Shown here in pieces: positions 24,846 to 35,634 of a DNA stretch of 64,000 bases. Position 1 is the first letter of the stretch. Each line of letters begins with the position of its first letter. The notes under the pieces were generated by a model, which worked only from the letters and a program-made list of their open reading frames with translations, did no database searches and was not told where the DNA came from. Origin of the DNA: Aquibacillus sediminis. GTDB lineage: Bacteria; Bacillota; Bacilli; Bacillales; Amphibacillaceae. The DNA is taken from positions 1 through 64,000 of the forward strand of contig NZ_SZNM01000007.1 of NCBI RefSeq assembly GCF_005870085.1. The letters run 5' to 3'. The position numbers and the translations under genes are program-made.

Positions 24846-26321
24846 ATGGCAGTAGTAGAAACGAAAGTAAGAAAACTAAAGAACTACATCAATGGGGAAT
24901 GGGTAGAAAGTAAAACATCTACATATGAAGATGTATATAACCCAGCAACAAAAGAAGTAGTTGCACAAGTTCCAATTTCTACAAAGGAGGAAATAGATCA
25001 TGCAGTAGAAGTTGCACAGACAGCATTCGAAAAATGGAGCAAAGTACCAGTTCAAAAACGAGCTAGAATTCTATTTAACTTTCAACAGTTGCTACAGAAA
25101 AATAAAGAAGAATTAGCTCATTTAATTACTATTGAAAACGGTAAAAATACAACAGAAGCATTAGGTGAAGTTGGTCGAGGAATTGAAAATGTTGAATTTG
25201 CAGCCGGTGCACCTTCTCTAATGATGGGTGACTCTCTACCAACAATTGCGACAGATGTAGAAGCAACAAACTATCGTTATCCAATCGGAGTTGTTGGCGG
25301 TATTACACCATTTAACTTCCCGATGATGGTTCCTTGTTGGATGTTCCCAATGGCAATTGCAGTGGGTAACTCATTTGTCATGAAACCATCAGAAAAAACA
25401 CCACTCCTAACTGAAAAACTTGCAGAACTTTTGGGAGAAGCTGGTCTACCAGATGGTGTGTTCAACATGGTATACGGAGCGCATGATGTAGTTAATGGTA
25501 TTCTTGATCATCCGCAAGTTAAAGCAATTTCTTTTGTTGGTTCAAAACCAGTTGGGGAATATGTGTTCAAGCGTGGAAGTGAAAACTTAAAGCGTGTTCA
25601 ATCACTTACAGGTGCGAAAAACCATACTACAGTACTTAATGATGCGGACCTTGATGCAGCGGTTAAAGATATTATAGCATCCGCGTTCGGTTCTGCTGGT
25701 GAGCGTTGCATGGCATGCTCCGTTGTAACGGTTGAAGACGGTGTTGCAGATGAATTTATGGCAAAACTGAAAGCAGCAGCAGATAACGTGAAAATGGGGA
25801 ATGGCCTAGATGATGGCGTGTTCTTAGGACCAGTTATTCGTGAAGAAAACAAACAACGCACAATTAATTATATTGAAAAAGGCGTAAAAGAAGGAGCAAC
25901 ACTTGTTAGAGATGGTCGTAAGGATCAGTCTGACGATGGCTACTTTGTAGGGCCAACTATTTTTGAAGGTGTAACACCAGACATGACAATTTGGCAAGAT
26001 GAAATTTTTGCTCCAGTATTATCTGTGATCCGTGTAAGTGATCTGAAAGAAGCGGTTGAAACAGCAAATAAATCGAATTTCGCAAATGGAGCTTGCCTGT
26101 TCTCAACAAATGCTTCATCAATCCGTTACTTCCGTGAGAATATTGATGCTGGAATGCTAGGAGTAAACTTAGGTGTACCAGCACCAATGGCATTCTTCCC
26201 ATTCTCAGGTTGGAAAGATTCTTTCTATGGAACATTGCATGCAAACGGTAAAGACAGTGTAGACTTCTATACTCGTAAGAAAGTCGTAACTGCACGTTAT
26301 CAAGCTCCAAAGTTTGACTAA
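24846..26321 (+). CDS. iolA: Methylmalonate-semialdehyde dehydrogenase (IolA/MmsA)
   Basis: A 491-aa CoA-dependent aldehyde dehydrogenase that turns malonate semialdehyde to acetyl-CoA and CO2, the last step of the inositol pathway. The family-specific nucleophile context [10 protein letters not shown] and the [13 protein letters not shown] block distinguish it from ordinary ALDHs. AGGAGG lies 7 nt before ATG 24846. It is the first gene of the second operon, as in B. subtilis. Confidence 0.92.
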   Translation: MAVVETKVRKLKNYINGEWVESKTSTYEDVYNPATKEVVAQVPISTKEEIDHAVEVAQTAFEKWSKVPVQKRARILFNFQQLLQKNKEELAHLITIENGKNTTEALGEVGRGIENVEFAAGAPSLMMGDSLPTIATDVEATNYRYPIGVVGGITPFNFPMMVPCWMFPMAIAVGNSFVMKPSEKTPLLTEKLAELLGEAGLPDGVFNMVYGAHDVVNGILDHPQVKAISFVGSKPVGEYVFKRGSENLKRVQSLTGAKNHTTVLNDADLDAAVKDIIASAFGSAGERCMACSVVTVEDGVADEFMAKLKAAADNVKMGNGLDDGVFLGPVIREENKQRTINYIEKGVKEGATLVRDGRKDQSDDGYFVGPTIFEGVTPDMTIWQDEIFAPVLSVIRVSDLKEAVETANKSNFANGACLFSTNASSIRYFRENIDAGMLGVNLGVPAPMAFFPFSGWKDSFYGTLHANGKDSVDFYTRKKVVTARYQAPKFD

Positions 26322-26411
26322 TTTAATAGTTTGAAATATTTAAAATGGCCGGCCTCTTACCTTAGTGGAAGGGGTCTACCAGTAGATTTCGAGACAAGGA
26401 GGATATCAACA

Positions 26412-27230
26412 ATGAGTAAGTTACTCCGAAAGCCAATGAAAGAAACAATTAGTGAAGGAGTTACCCTTGTACATAAGGTGACGAAAGATGATTCTGACTT
26501 AAACTATGTCGGTTTTAAGGTAGTAGATATTGAAACTGGCAAAAAATATCAAGAAACTTTAGCTAAACAAGAATGCTGTATTGTTGCACTAACTGGAAAA
26601 ATTAATGTAACAGAAGGTGGAGAAACATACAGTGATCTGGGGACGCGTGAGAGTGTTTTTGAAAGAAAACCTACCGATAGTGTCTATGTATCGAATGATC
26701 GCACCTTTGAAGTGGAAGCAGTAACAAATGCAAGAGTTGTATTATGCTACTCTCCTTCTGAACAGCAATTGCCTACGAAGGTGTTAAAGGGTGAAGATAT
26801 CGAGCCTGAACATAGAGGGAAATATAGCAATAAACGTATGGTTCATAATATCCTGCCAGACAGCAACCCGTCAGCTAATAGTTTGCTTGTTGTGGAAGTA
26901 TTTACAGAGACAGGGAACTGGTCTAGTTACCCACCACATAAACATGATCAGGAAAATTTGCCAGAGGAGTCCTTCTTAGAAGAAAGTTATTATCATGAGA
27001 TGGATCCACCACAAGGTTTCGTTTTCCAACGCGTCTATACCGATGACCGTTCAATTGATGAAACGATGACAGTTGAAAATGGGGATGTTGTCCTTGTGCC
27101 AGCAGGATACCACCCTGTGGGTGTGCCAGATGGTTATAGTTCTTATTATTTGAACGTAATGGCAGGACCTGAACGTATTTGGAAATTCCATAATGATCCA
27201 GACCATGAATGGATATTAGATAGAAAATAG
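26412..27230 (+). CDS. iolB: 5-deoxy-glucuronate isomerase (IolB)
   Basis: A 272-aa cupin-fold isomerase that converts 5-deoxyglucuronate to 2-deoxy-5-keto-gluconate. Metal-binding cupin residues appear in YPPHKHDQENLPEESFLEE, with a later QRVYTDD block and VPAGYHPVGVPDGY. ATG 26412 lies 8 nt after AAGGAGG; the open frame further upstream is not translated from a good site. Length matches B. subtilis IolB. Confidence 0.92.
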   Translation: MSKLLRKPMKETISEGVTLVHKVTKDDSDLNYVGFKVVDIETGKKYQETLAKQECCIVALTGKINVTEGGETYSDLGTRESVFERKPTDSVYVSNDRTFEVEAVTNARVVLCYSPSEQQLPTKVLKGEDIEPEHRGKYSNKRMVHNILPDSNPSANSLLVVEVFTETGNWSSYPPHKHDQENLPEESFLEESYYHEMDPPQGFVFQRVYTDDRSIDETMTVENGDVVLVPAGYHPVGVPDGYSSYYLNVMAGPERIWKFHNDPDHEWILDRK

Positions 27231-27254
27231 TTAGAACCGAGAGGAGAAAAAATC

Positions 27255-28238
27255 ATGAGTATAGAGTTCAATGAAAACAAAGAATTAGACATCATCGCGA
27301 TTGGTCGTGCATGTATTGACCTAAATGCAAATGAAATCAACCGTCCTATGGAAGAAACAATGACTTTTACTAAATATGTAGGTGGTTCTCCTGCTAATAT
27401 TGCGATCGGAAGTTCAAAATTGGGATTAAAAGCTGGGTTTATTGGAAAGATCCCAGATGATCAACACGGAAAGTTTATCAGACAATATATGGCTGGTGTC
27501 GGTATCGATACATCCAATATGGTCTTTGATAAGGAAGGACATAAAGTGGGCTTAGCTTTTACCGAAATTAAAAGTCCAGAAGAATGCAGTATTCTAATGT
27601 ATCGAGATCAAGTGGCTGACCTTTACTTAGATCCAGAAGAAGTGGATGAAGAGTATATTAAACAAACTAAAGTGCTACTTGTTTCTGGTACTGCACTTGC
27701 ACAAAGCCCTTCACGAGAAGCGGTTCTTAAAGCTGTATCACTCGCGAGAAAAAATGATGTAAAGGTTATCTTTGAGTTAGACTATCGTCCCTATACATGG
27801 GAGTCCAAGGATGAAACTGCTATTTATTATTCATTAGTTGCAGAACAATCCGATGTTGTGATTGGAACTCGTGATGAATACGATGTGATGGAAAATATTC
27901 CAGAAGGCGAAGGGAACAACGAGAAAACCATTAATTATTTGTTTAATCACAATGCGGAACTAGTTGTTATTAAACACGGAGTCGATGGATCATACGCTTA
28001 TACTAGAACGGGCGATGTTTATAAGGGGGAAGCGTATAAAACAAAAGTACTTAAAACTTTTGGTGCTGGTGACTCTTATGCTTCTGCATTCTTATATGCA
28101 CTAATTAATGGAAAGAATATAGAAACAGCATTGAAATTCGGTAGTGCGTCTGCTTCCATCGTTGTAAGTAAGCACAGTTCATCAGATGCTATGCCTAGTG
28201 TTGAAGAGATTGAAGGCTTAATTGCACAACATGCGTAA
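27255..28238 (+). CDS. iolC: 5-dehydro-2-deoxygluconokinase (IolC)
   Basis: A 327-aa PfkB/ribokinase-family kinase phosphorylating 2-deoxy-5-keto-gluconate. The N-terminal sugar-binding block is YVGGSPANIAIGSSKLGL. The C-terminal anion hole with catalytic Asp is in KTFGAGDSYASAF. GAGAGGAG precedes ATG 27255. The product is thought to be the inducer of IolR-type repressors, which links this step to the two DeoR-type genes upstream. Confidence 0.92.
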   Translation: MSIEFNENKELDIIAIGRACIDLNANEINRPMEETMTFTKYVGGSPANIAIGSSKLGLKAGFIGKIPDDQHGKFIRQYMAGVGIDTSNMVFDKEGHKVGLAFTEIKSPEECSILMYRDQVADLYLDPEEVDEEYIKQTKVLLVSGTALAQSPSREAVLKAVSLARKNDVKVIFELDYRPYTWESKDETAIYYSLVAEQSDVVIGTRDEYDVMENIPEGEGNNEKTINYLFNHNAELVVIKHGVDGSYAYTRTGDVYKGEAYKTKVLKTFGAGDSYASAFLYALINGKNIETALKFGSASASIVVSKHSSSDAMPSVEEIEGLIAQHA

Positions 28239-28262
28239 ATGATAGTGAAAGGTTGGATTGAT

Positions 28263-30176
28263 ATGGGGAAAAAGTTAAGATTAACAACCGCTCAAGCATT
28301 AATAAAATTTTTAAATCAGCAATATATCCATGTTGATGGAGAAGAATATCCATTTGTAGAAGGTGTATTTAATATCTTTGGTCACGGAAATGTTCTTGGA
28401 ATTGGTCAGGCGCTTGAACAAGATTCAGGGCATTTAAAAGTTTTCCAAGGTAAAAATGAACAAGGAATGGCGCATGCTGCGATTGCCTATAGTAAGCAAA
28501 AACTACGTCGCAAAATTTATGCGGTGACAACTTCTGTAGGACCTGGTTCAGCTAATCTTGTAGCAGCAGCTGGTACTGCTTTAGCTAATAACATCCCAGT
28601 GTTATTTTTACCTGGTGATACATTTGCTACGAGACAACCGGATCCTGTTCTGCAGCAAATTGAGCATGAACACAGTCATGCAATTACAACTAATGATGCC
28701 TTGCAACCAGTGTCAAGATATTGGGATCGTGTTACACGCCCTGAACAATTAATGACTAGTTTAATTCGTGCTTTTGAAGTGATGACAGACCCTGGTAAAG
28801 CAGGACCGGTAACCATCAGTATTTCCCAAGATGTGGAAGGAGAAGCCTACGACTTTGATGAATCTTTCTTTCAAAAGCGTGTTCACTATCTTGATCGAAA
28901 AGCGCCAGTTGAAAGAGAATTAAATGGTGCTGTAGAGCGTATTAAGAAAAGCAAGAAACCAGTTATGGTAGTTGGAGGAGGGGCGAAATATTCTGGAGCC
29001 CGCGACATATTAATGGATATTTCTGAAAAGCATCACATTCCGATCGTTGAAACACAAGCTGGTAAATCAACGGTTGAATCAACTTTTGCCAACAATTTAG
29101 GTGGGGTTGGTGTAACTGGTACATTATCAGCAAATAAAGCGGCAAAACAGGCTGATTTAATTATTGGTATTGGTACAAGATACACAGACTTTGCTACATC
29201 ATCAAAAACAGCATTTGATTTTGATAACGCCGACATTCTTAATATCAACGTTAATCGTATGCAAGCATACAAATTGGATGCCTTCCAAGTAGTTGCTGAT
29301 GCCAAAATAGCGTTGGAACAAATAGCACCGTTACTGGAAGGGTACACTACTTCTTTTGATAGTAAAATTACTGAATTTAAAGAAGAATGGGCAGCGGAAC
29401 GTGATCGTTTAAGTAAGGTTAAATTTAATCGAGAAAATTTTGATCCAGAAGTGAAAGGGCATCTATCACAAGAAACGCTAAACGAATATGCGGAAACTTT
29501 AGATACCGATTTCGTCCAAACAACTGCACTACTTACCATTAATGAGGAGATCTCACCTGACAGTATCGTAATTACTTCATCAGGTTCCCTCCCTGGGGAT
29601 ATGCAGCGTATCTGGAATCCAGAGGTACCTAATACGTATAGTGTAGAATATGGTTATTCCTGCATGGGTTATGAGATTGCTGGGGCACTAGGTGCTAAAC
29701 TAGCAGAACCTGAACAAGAGGTATATTCTTTTGTTGGGGATGGAAGTTTCCTCATGCTTCATTCAGAGTTCATCACGGCATTGCAGTATAATCAAAAAAT
29801 TAATGTACTCTTATTTGATAACTCAGGATTTGGATGCATCAATAACTTGCAAATGTCAAATGGCATAAGTAGTTATTATACAGAGTTCCGAACACATGAT
29901 AATCAAGTGTTAAATATTGATTATGCGAAAGTGGCAGAAGCTTATGGGGCGAAAGTTTACCGAGCGAATACGATTGAAGAATTAAAAGAAGCTTTAGAAG
30001 ATGCAAAGAAACAAGATGTATCTACTTTGATTGAAATGAAAGTATTACCGAAAACGATGACGGAAGGCTATGAAAGCTGGTGGAATGTTGGCATTGCAGA
30101 AGTTGCAGAGTCTGATAGTGTCCAAAAAGCTTATGAAGAAAAAGAAGAGAAATTAAAAGAAGCAAAGCAATATTAA
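28263..30176 (+). CDS. iolD: 3D-(3,5/4)-trihydroxycyclohexane-1,2-dione hydrolase (IolD)
   Basis: A 637-aa ThDP-dependent enzyme that hydrolytically opens the inositol-derived ring. [20 protein letters not shown] closely matches B. subtilis IolD, and [10 protein letters not shown] follows. The ThDP-binding motif runs from [10 protein letters not shown] to a [10 protein letters not shown] end. ATG 28263 has GAAAGG upstream and gives the normal N-terminus; ATG 28239 would add a non-conserved octapeptide. IolC ends 24 bp before. Confidence 0.93.
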   Translation: MGKKLRLTTAQALIKFLNQQYIHVDGEEYPFVEGVFNIFGHGNVLGIGQALEQDSGHLKVFQGKNEQGMAHAAIAYSKQKLRRKIYAVTTSVGPGSANLVAAAGTALANNIPVLFLPGDTFATRQPDPVLQQIEHEHSHAITTNDALQPVSRYWDRVTRPEQLMTSLIRAFEVMTDPGKAGPVTISISQDVEGEAYDFDESFFQKRVHYLDRKAPVERELNGAVERIKKSKKPVMVVGGGAKYSGARDILMDISEKHHIPIVETQAGKSTVESTFANNLGGVGVTGTLSANKAAKQADLIIGIGTRYTDFATSSKTAFDFDNADILNINVNRMQAYKLDAFQVVADAKIALEQIAPLLEGYTTSFDSKITEFKEEWAAERDRLSKVKFNRENFDPEVKGHLSQETLNEYAETLDTDFVQTTALLTINEEISPDSIVITSSGSLPGDMQRIWNPEVPNTYSVEYGYSCMGYEIAGALGAKLAEPEQEVYSFVGDGSFLMLHSEFITALQYNQKINVLLFDNSGFGCINNLQMSNGISSYYTEFRTHDNQVLNIDYAKVAEAYGAKVYRANTIEELKEALEDAKKQDVSTLIEMKVLPKTMTEGYESWWNVGIAEVAESDSVQKAYEEKEEKLKEAKQY

Positions 30177-30182
30177 TTAGAG

Positions 30183-30216
30183 TCCGACGACGGTTAGATC
30201 GAAAACCGTCGTCGGA
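30183..30216 (+). repeat. 13-bp perfect stem-loop between iolD and iolE
   Basis: TCCGACGACGGTT (30183-30195) and AACCGTCGTCGGA (30204-30216) with an 8-nt loop; there is no T run. It is GC-rich in an AT-rich area, and probably stabilises mRNA or attenuates. Confidence 0.7.
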
Positions 30217-30295
30217 GATAACCATCAATCATCCCAATCAATTATCGATAGGTAAGAATTTAGCAAACAAAATCTTAAAAAAGAGGCGATTGATT

Positions 30296-31201
30296 ATGAC
30301 TAATACTATACAGTGGGGAATCGCTCCAATTGGATGGAGAAATGATGATATTCCGGAGATTGGTAAAGAAAACACGCTGTCTCATCTTCTAGGTGATATT
30401 GTAGTTGCTGGCTTTGATGGAACAGAAGTTGGCGGTTTCTTTCCTGATGCTGACGTTTTAAATAAGGAACTTCGTCTACGTAATTTAAAAATTGCAGGTA
30501 AGTGGTTCTCAAGTTTTATTATTCAAGATGGTATCGCGCAAGCTTCTAAAGACTTTCACGAGCATTGTCAATATTTACAACAAGTAGGTGCAGCTGTTGC
30601 GGTTGTTTCAGAACAAACGTATAGTATCCAGGGTACCGACAAAAACGTATTTACAGAGAAACCTTATTTCACTGATGACGAGTGGGAGAGACTGTGTAAA
30701 GGGTTAAATGAATTAGGTGTGATTGCAGAGGAATATGATCTGAAATTAGTTTACCATCATCATATGGGAACTGGTGTCCAAACACTAGAAGAAGTAGATC
30801 GCTTGATGGACAATACCGATCCAAACTTCGTCCATTTACTCTATGATACAGGGCATATCTATGTATCAGATCAAGATTATATGACTTTACTAACGAAACA
30901 TTTGGACCGTATTAAACATGTTCATTTTAAAGATGTCAGAGATTCCGTTATGAATCAATGTGTAAAAGAAGGAAACTCATTTTTAGATTCATTTCTAGCT
31001 GGTATGTTTACTGTACCAGGTGATGGTGATTTAGATTTCACGGAGGTTTATAACACATTGATTGTTAGCGGTTACAAAGGGTGGATTGTTGTAGAAGCAG
31101 AACAAGATCCTGCAAAAGCCCACCCATTAGAATATGCGCTAATTGCAAAAAACTATATTGTTAATACGTTAGTGAAACCGAATATGGTTCAAAGTTTATA
31201 A
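30296..31201 (+). CDS. iolE: Inosose dehydratase (IolE)
   Basis: A 301-aa TIM-barrel (xylose-isomerase-like AP endonuclease 2 fold) enzyme dehydrating 2-keto-myo-inositol to the trione substrate of IolD. Family blocks are [40 protein letters not shown] and [12 protein letters not shown] 30296 lies 9 nt after AAGAGG. A strong terminator follows at 31229. Confidence 0.92.
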   Translation: MTNTIQWGIAPIGWRNDDIPEIGKENTLSHLLGDIVVAGFDGTEVGGFFPDADVLNKELRLRNLKIAGKWFSSFIIQDGIAQASKDFHEHCQYLQQVGAAVAVVSEQTYSIQGTDKNVFTEKPYFTDDEWERLCKGLNELGVIAEEYDLKLVYHHHMGTGVQTLEEVDRLMDNTDPNFVHLLYDTGHIYVSDQDYMTLLTKHLDRIKHVHFKDVRDSVMNQCVKEGNSFLDSFLAGMFTVPGDGDLDFTEVYNTLIVSGYKGWIVVEAEQDPAKAHPLEYALIAKNYIVNTLVKPNMVQSL

Positions 31202-31228
31202 GTTATTTATTATTTTGAGAAAGTAGCT

Positions 31229-31256
31229 AAGAGCTTCCTAGGTTTAGGAAGCTCTT
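31229..31256 (+). terminator. Terminator after iolE
   Basis: AAGAGCTTCCTA and TAGGAAGCTCTT form a perfect 12-bp stem with a GGTT loop. It separates iolE from iolJ, though read-through is possible. Confidence 0.7.
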
Positions 31257-31361
31257 CTATCAATCTGTTTCTTAATAGAAAGTGACACTTATTGACTTTG
31301 TTATAGCATGTTCCTCTAAATGATCATGGATAATAATTTTTATAACGAGGGTAGTGGTGAG

Positions 31362-32231
31362 ATGTTTGTATCAATGAAAGAGATGTTAACGGAAGCAAAA
31401 GAAAATAAATATGCGGTTGGGCAATTTAATATGAACAATTATCAATGGGTACAAGCAATTTTGAAAGCAGCAGAAGAAGAAAAGTCCCCCGTTATAATTG
31501 CTTCTTCTGATCGAATAGTGGAATATTTGGGTGGTTTTCGGTTAATTGCTTCCACCGTAAAAAAAATAATGGAAGAAATGAATATTACAGTACCAGTTGC
31601 TATGCATTTAGATCACGGTCTTAGTATAGACAGCTGTAAACAAGCGATTGATGCTGGTTATAGTTCTGTCATGATCGATGGTTCCAAGTATCCAATAGAA
31701 GAAAACATCGCATTAACAAAAGAAGTGGTGGAGTATGCCCATGCACATGGTGTAACAGTTGAAGCGGAAGTTGGATCTGTTGGTGGGACAGAAGATGGTG
31801 TGACAGGTGGTGTCATTTATGCAGATCCAATTGAGTGCCATCGCCTTGTACAGGAAGCAAATGTTGATGCATTGGCAGCGGCACTTGGTTCAGTGCACGG
31901 TCCGTATAAAGGAGAACCGAAATTGGGGTTTGTTGAAATGAAGGAAATTTCGGACTTGACAGAAGTTCCGCTTGTATTGCACGGAGGGTCTGGTATACCT
32001 GACTATCAAATAAAGAAATCGATTGAATTAGGTCATGCCAAGATCAATGTGAACACAGAGTGTAACCAGGCATGGACGTCAACTGTACGTGGTATTCTGA
32101 CCGCTGATCAAGAATTGTATAATCCACAATCGATACTTGTACCAGGGATGGAAGCTATAAGTCAGGTTGTGAAAGAAAAGATGCAGTTGTTTGGTTCATC
32201 GAATAAAGTTCATGCATTAAAGGATGCCTAA
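31362..32231 (+). CDS. iolJ: 6-phospho-5-dehydro-2-deoxy-D-gluconate aldolase (IolJ, class II)
   Basis: A 289-aa class II (zinc) aldolase splitting the IolC product into dihydroxyacetone phosphate and malonate semialdehyde. Zinc and active-site residues are in MHLDHGLS, EAEVGSVGG, GSVHGPYKG and VLHGGSGIP. ATG 31362 (MFVSMKEMLTEAKE) matches the B. subtilis IolJ N-terminus and follows GGTGAG; the frame is open 14 codons further up without a ribosome site. The location inside the iol region separates it from glycolytic FbaA. Confidence 0.85.
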   Translation: MFVSMKEMLTEAKENKYAVGQFNMNNYQWVQAILKAAEEEKSPVIIASSDRIVEYLGGFRLIASTVKKIMEEMNITVPVAMHLDHGLSIDSCKQAIDAGYSSVMIDGSKYPIEENIALTKEVVEYAHAHGVTVEAEVGSVGGTEDGVTGGVIYADPIECHRLVQEANVDALAAALGSVHGPYKGEPKLGFVEMKEISDLTEVPLVLHGGSGIPDYQIKKSIELGHAKINVNTECNQAWTSTVRGILTADQELYNPQSILVPGMEAISQVVKEKMQLFGSSNKVHALKDA

Positions 32232-32250
32232 TCGGACAAGTGAAAAATTA

Positions 32251-32297
32251 AAAAAAGTTGCACTTTCCAAATCAAGATTGGATGGTGCAACTTTTTT
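32251..32297 (+). terminator. Terminator of the inositol region
   Basis: AAAAAAGTTGCAC (32251-32263) and GTGCAACTTTTTT (32285-32297) form a perfect 13-bp stem with an inner CCAA...TTGG pairing. Confidence 0.85.
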
Positions 32298-33004
32298 ATT
32301 CCATGTTTTCTATGAAATTTTATTTTAGACAATGTAATTATTCAAGTGATGAGCATTTTAGAATCTTCGGGATGAAGTGATTAAAACGTTCATGCATCCT
32401 GAAATTTAATGTAGCGTAAATCCTCATGATAACTATTCAAAATCCAATGTTATTCATCTAGAAAAAGGAGTCCAGTTTCATCCGCAATCAATGGAATGCC
32501 AAAGAGAATTATAAAAGATTAACAGTAGAAGAATCAGGCGGTATATAATTAGGGCACTGATCCGCGTAGTGCCATCGAAATGAATTTTTCCGAATACTTA
32601 GAGAATGTATTTATAATAAAGACTTTCTGAATGAGGCAGAAGTATCCATAAGAGAACCTTGTCTTGAAAGTATAAAAGAAGTATACCCACAAGCGACTTT
32701 TGTACAATATAAGATATGTTGGTCAAGTCGGAAACATATTTCCCCATTTAGACTTTTGCCTAGGCTTAGGAAAAGGAGGTTCCTTGTCCCAAGTCTATGG
32801 TGTTATATTGCTCTCTCTAAATGAACAAGAATTTCTTTAACGAACAAGCTCGAATTATCTATCATGCGTATAGTGCCAGTACCAGGTACCTGTCATAAGC
32901 TGTCCCCCCCACTAGAAAACAACCTTTCATTTAGGTTTGTGATAAATGAATGCATAGGTTAAACTAACAGAATAAATGGTAAAAATTGTTGGAGGTAAGA
33001 AAAA
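32298..33004. other. Intergenic stretch with decayed sequence
   Basis: No intact gene is visible over about 700 bp. Short open pieces in shifting frames (for example GTDPRSAIEMNFSEYLENVF around 32560) look like a rotted gene, but I could not identify it. Near 32875-32895 lies a CAGTACCAGGTACCTG palindrome related to the terminator-repeat family, and 32988-32996 is the ribosome site of rpiA. Confidence 0.4.
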
Positions 33005-33676
33005 ATGAGTAATGAGTTAAAACAAATGGTTGGGGTAGAAGCAGTTCATTACATAAAAGATGGGATGAAAGTAGGTATTGGTTCCGGTTCAACCATGTAT
33101 TACCTAGTGAGAGCACTAGGAGAACGGGTTAAGCAGGGCTTAAACATTGTAGGCGTACCAACTTCCAATCAAACAGCCGAGTGGGCGAAAGAATTCGGTG
33201 TTCCACTTACAACTTTTTCAGAGGTGCAAGAACTGGATTTAGCAATTGATGGAGCAGATGAAGTGGACCCCAATTTACAGCTTATTAAAGGTGGAGGTGG
33301 CGCGTTGCTTCGTGAAAAAGTCGTTGCAGCTGCCGCAAAGGAATTCATAGTGATTGTGGATGAATCGAAAATGGTTTCCCATCTAGGTGCCTTTTCTTTA
33401 CCGATTGAAGTTGTTCCATTTGGTTGGGAAGTAACAGCTACTAAGATTGCAAAGTTCGGGTGTGAACCAATCCGAAGACAATCGAATAATCAACCGTATG
33501 TAACGGATAACGGGAATTACATTTTAGATTGTCCTTTTGAAAAAATTCTTGAACCAGAGAAGTTGCACGAAGACCTTCTTTCCATCGTAGGCGTTGTCGA
33601 AACAGGTTTGTTTACGAACATGACGAGTAAGGTACTTGTTGCTCAAGAAGGGGAAGTGAAGGTTGTAGAATTATAA
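33005..33676 (+). CDS. rpiA: Ribose-5-phosphate isomerase A
   Basis: A 223-aa enzyme interconverting ribose 5-phosphate and ribulose 5-phosphate. Family motifs are VGIGSGSTMYYLVRAL, DLAIDGADEVDP, KGGGGALLREK (catalytic residues) and VDESKMV. TTGGAGG lies 9 nt before ATG 33005. It is monocistronic with its own terminator. Many Bacilli use RpiB instead or as well; a role linked to pentose or inositol catabolism here is only positional. Confidence 0.93.
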   Translation: MSNELKQMVGVEAVHYIKDGMKVGIGSGSTMYYLVRALGERVKQGLNIVGVPTSNQTAEWAKEFGVPLTTFSEVQELDLAIDGADEVDPNLQLIKGGGGALLREKVVAAAAKEFIVIVDESKMVSHLGAFSLPIEVVPFGWEVTATKIAKFGCEPIRRQSNNQPYVTDNGNYILDCPFEKILEPEKLHEDLLSIVGVVETGLFTNMTSKVLVAQEGEVKVVEL

Positions 33677-33682
33677 ATGATG

Positions 33683-33714
33683 AGGAAGCATGGGGAGACT
33701 TGTGCTTCTTTTTT
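33683..33714 (+). terminator. Terminator of rpiA
   Basis: GAAGCA (33685-33690) and TGCTTC (33702-33707) followed by six or more T. Confidence 0.6.
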
Positions 33715-33804
33715 GTTTTGCACTGATAGTTGACTGAGCAGCCACCAAATGATGTTAGATGTTAAGCATGGAGCTGTCTCAGTAATTCTCCAGCTTCAAA
33801 TAAA

Positions 33805-33966
33805 TAGCGTGGTAGGTGTTGACCAGTTCCCTATGAAAGCGAACTGGTATCAAGGTGATATATGAGCCAATCATTATACCAGTGCATAGTACTAATTATG
33901 ATCAAATCAATTAGAAAAAGTAATCGACCTGGCTCCAGAAAGGAGAGGAATGGTTACTATTTTCTA
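33805..33966 (+). pseudogene. Decayed type I toxin cassette, copy A
   Basis: The leader GCGTGGTAGGTGTTGACCAG matches the leader of the intact cassette at 56497 (GTGTGGTAGGCGGTTGACCA). A short frame from ATG 33862 (MSQSLYQCIVLIMIKSIRKS) overlaps the place of the toxin but lacks its long hydrophobic helix and stop. The terminator stem AGAAAAAGTAATC...GGTTACTATTTTCT (33912-33966) is kept. The 69-aa frame that continues past it is read-through, not a gene. No other gene is seen in 33967-34323. Confidence 0.55.
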
Positions 33967-34323
33967 ACTTTTGTAAGCTGTTCTTTAAGTGATATGCACT
34001 TACACAGTAAAAAATGTATCGGGCTTACATTTTTGTTGTTAGCTAAATTAACGTGTCTTTCGTCATATTAAACAAAATCGTTCATGGGACGAATTTTACG
34101 AGGGTGAGTAGTTCTGTAATTGATACCTTGCTAATTGTTGAACCGGATTGAAAACTATATAACTACCAATGCAAATATTATGAAGTAATTAATATAGAGT
34201 ATGTAAGAGAAAGAAAGTATGAATGTTTAAAAATAGATTATTTAATATTCTGAATTTTAGTGATATAGTTGAATAACTAGTTCTATTATATACATATTTA
34301 AAGTGTAGATAAGGTGGGATAAA

Positions 34324-35466
34324 ATGGAAGTATCATCTCGTTTAGCTACAAATATAGTCGACCGAATGAAAGATATTATAAATAAGGATATAAACTACAT
34401 CGATAGAAATTGTATAATTATTGCCAGCACTGACAAAGAAAGAATTGGAAACTTCCATGAAGGCGCCAAAAGGGTGCTAGATAGTAATGAAAAAATAATT
34501 ATTACAGATGCAAATCAATATGAGGGAACACGAAAAGGTATAAATGTTCCAGTTTATCATGAAAATGAAATTATAGGGGTTATAGGGATTACAGGACGAG
34601 AAAAGGAAGTTTCAAAGTTTGGCGAAATTATAAAGAGTATGACTGAAATATTAATTAAAGAAGCTTTTATTCAAGAACAACTAAAGTTTGAAAGTGATAG
34701 AAAGAAACAATTTGTGGAGGATCTGTTGTTTCGTATATCTGATGAGGATGAAGAGTCAATAAAAATGCGTGCGGATTTATTAGATATAGAAATTAATGTC
34801 CCTAGAATAGTTGTAATTGCCAGACTAAATGCATTATGTGGTGAAAGTCCTCTTTTATCTTCGGTTTATCAAGGAAAAATACATAACACGATAAAAAGGC
34901 ATATCAATTTTGACTCGCAAAATATCATCATTCAAAGCGGTATAAATATAATTTTCTTTCTTAAATCTGAATCACTAAATGATGTAAAGAAATTACTAGA
35001 TATTATTATGAAGAAATTACAAGGTAAATATGAAGTGAGTAGTTATTTTGGAATTGGGAGTGAGGGAACAAACAAATATGAATTAAGAGAATCGTACGAG
35101 AAGGCACGAAAAGCTCTAAATGTAGCATTAATAACTAGAGGTCAAAATATTATCTTTTACAATGAACTTGATATTGAGTTAATCATTGAAGATTTATCTG
35201 AGTCGGTAAAAGAAAAATATATTTATAAAGTGTTAGGTAATCTAGAAGAGAAATTAATTGATACATACATAGATATCTTATCCAAATATATAAAAAATAA
35301 TGGATCAATAAACAAAACAGCAGACGAATTATTTCTTCATAAAAATACTCTACAGTATAAACTGAAAAAATTAAAAAAAGAAACTGGATATGACCCACGT
35401 TTAACACATGATCTAGTTGTTTTATATTTAGCAATTATCACCTACACAAATATAAAGAACTCATAG
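34324..35466 (+). CDS. CdaR-type sugar-diacid/PucR-like transcriptional regulator
   Basis: A 380-aa regulator. Residues about 5-135 resemble the putative sugar diacid recognition domain (SSRLATNIVDRMKDIINKDI, IGVIGITG). The C-terminal 60 residues form a PucR-type helix-turn-helix (NNGSINKTADELFLHKNTLQ, YKLKKLKKETGYDP). ATG 34324 follows AAGGTGGG. Homologues (CdaR) activate glycerate, glucarate or galactarate genes in response to D-glycerate. Here it directly precedes glycerate kinase and an unassigned catabolic operon, so it is probably that operon's activator. Confidence 0.85.
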   Translation: MEVSSRLATNIVDRMKDIINKDINYIDRNCIIIASTDKERIGNFHEGAKRVLDSNEKIIITDANQYEGTRKGINVPVYHENEIIGVIGITGREKEVSKFGEIIKSMTEILIKEAFIQEQLKFESDRKKQFVEDLLFRISDEDEESIKMRADLLDIEINVPRIVVIARLNALCGESPLLSSVYQGKIHNTIKRHINFDSQNIIIQSGINIIFFLKSESLNDVKKLLDIIMKKLQGKYEVSSYFGIGSEGTNKYELRESYEKARKALNVALITRGQNIIFYNELDIELIIEDLSESVKEKYIYKVLGNLEEKLIDTYIDILSKYIKNNGSINKTADELFLHKNTLQYKLKKLKKETGYDPRLTHDLVVLYLAIITYTNIKNS

Positions 35467-35559
35467 TTGGTGTATATAACAAAAAATAAGGTACATCTTG
35501 TTAACTTTTTGGTTCTTGGTAACATAGATTAAAAGTCTGAAAAGTAATAAAATTTAAAA

Positions 35560-35573
35560 TGTAATCGCTAACA
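35560..35573 (+). promoter_or_regulatory. cre-like site before the glycerate kinase operon
   Basis: TGTAATCGCTAACA matches 13 of 14 positions of the cre consensus. It lies 62 bp before the gene, in the promoter gap after the regulator. Confidence 0.55.
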
Positions 35574-35634
35574 AAAGGTTATTAGTACTAGAAAAGTGAA
35601 CCCATGGAAATATCCTTGGTGAAAGGGGGTAAAT

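Noticed and set aside
31362-32231. Calling this gene a glycolytic fructose-bisphosphate aldolase
   Set aside because: The fold is the same, but its N-terminus resembles IolJ and it closes a complete inositol cluster.
33862-34071. 69-aa protein gene after rpiA
   Set aside because: The first residues overlap a decayed toxin cassette, and the rest reads through its terminator.
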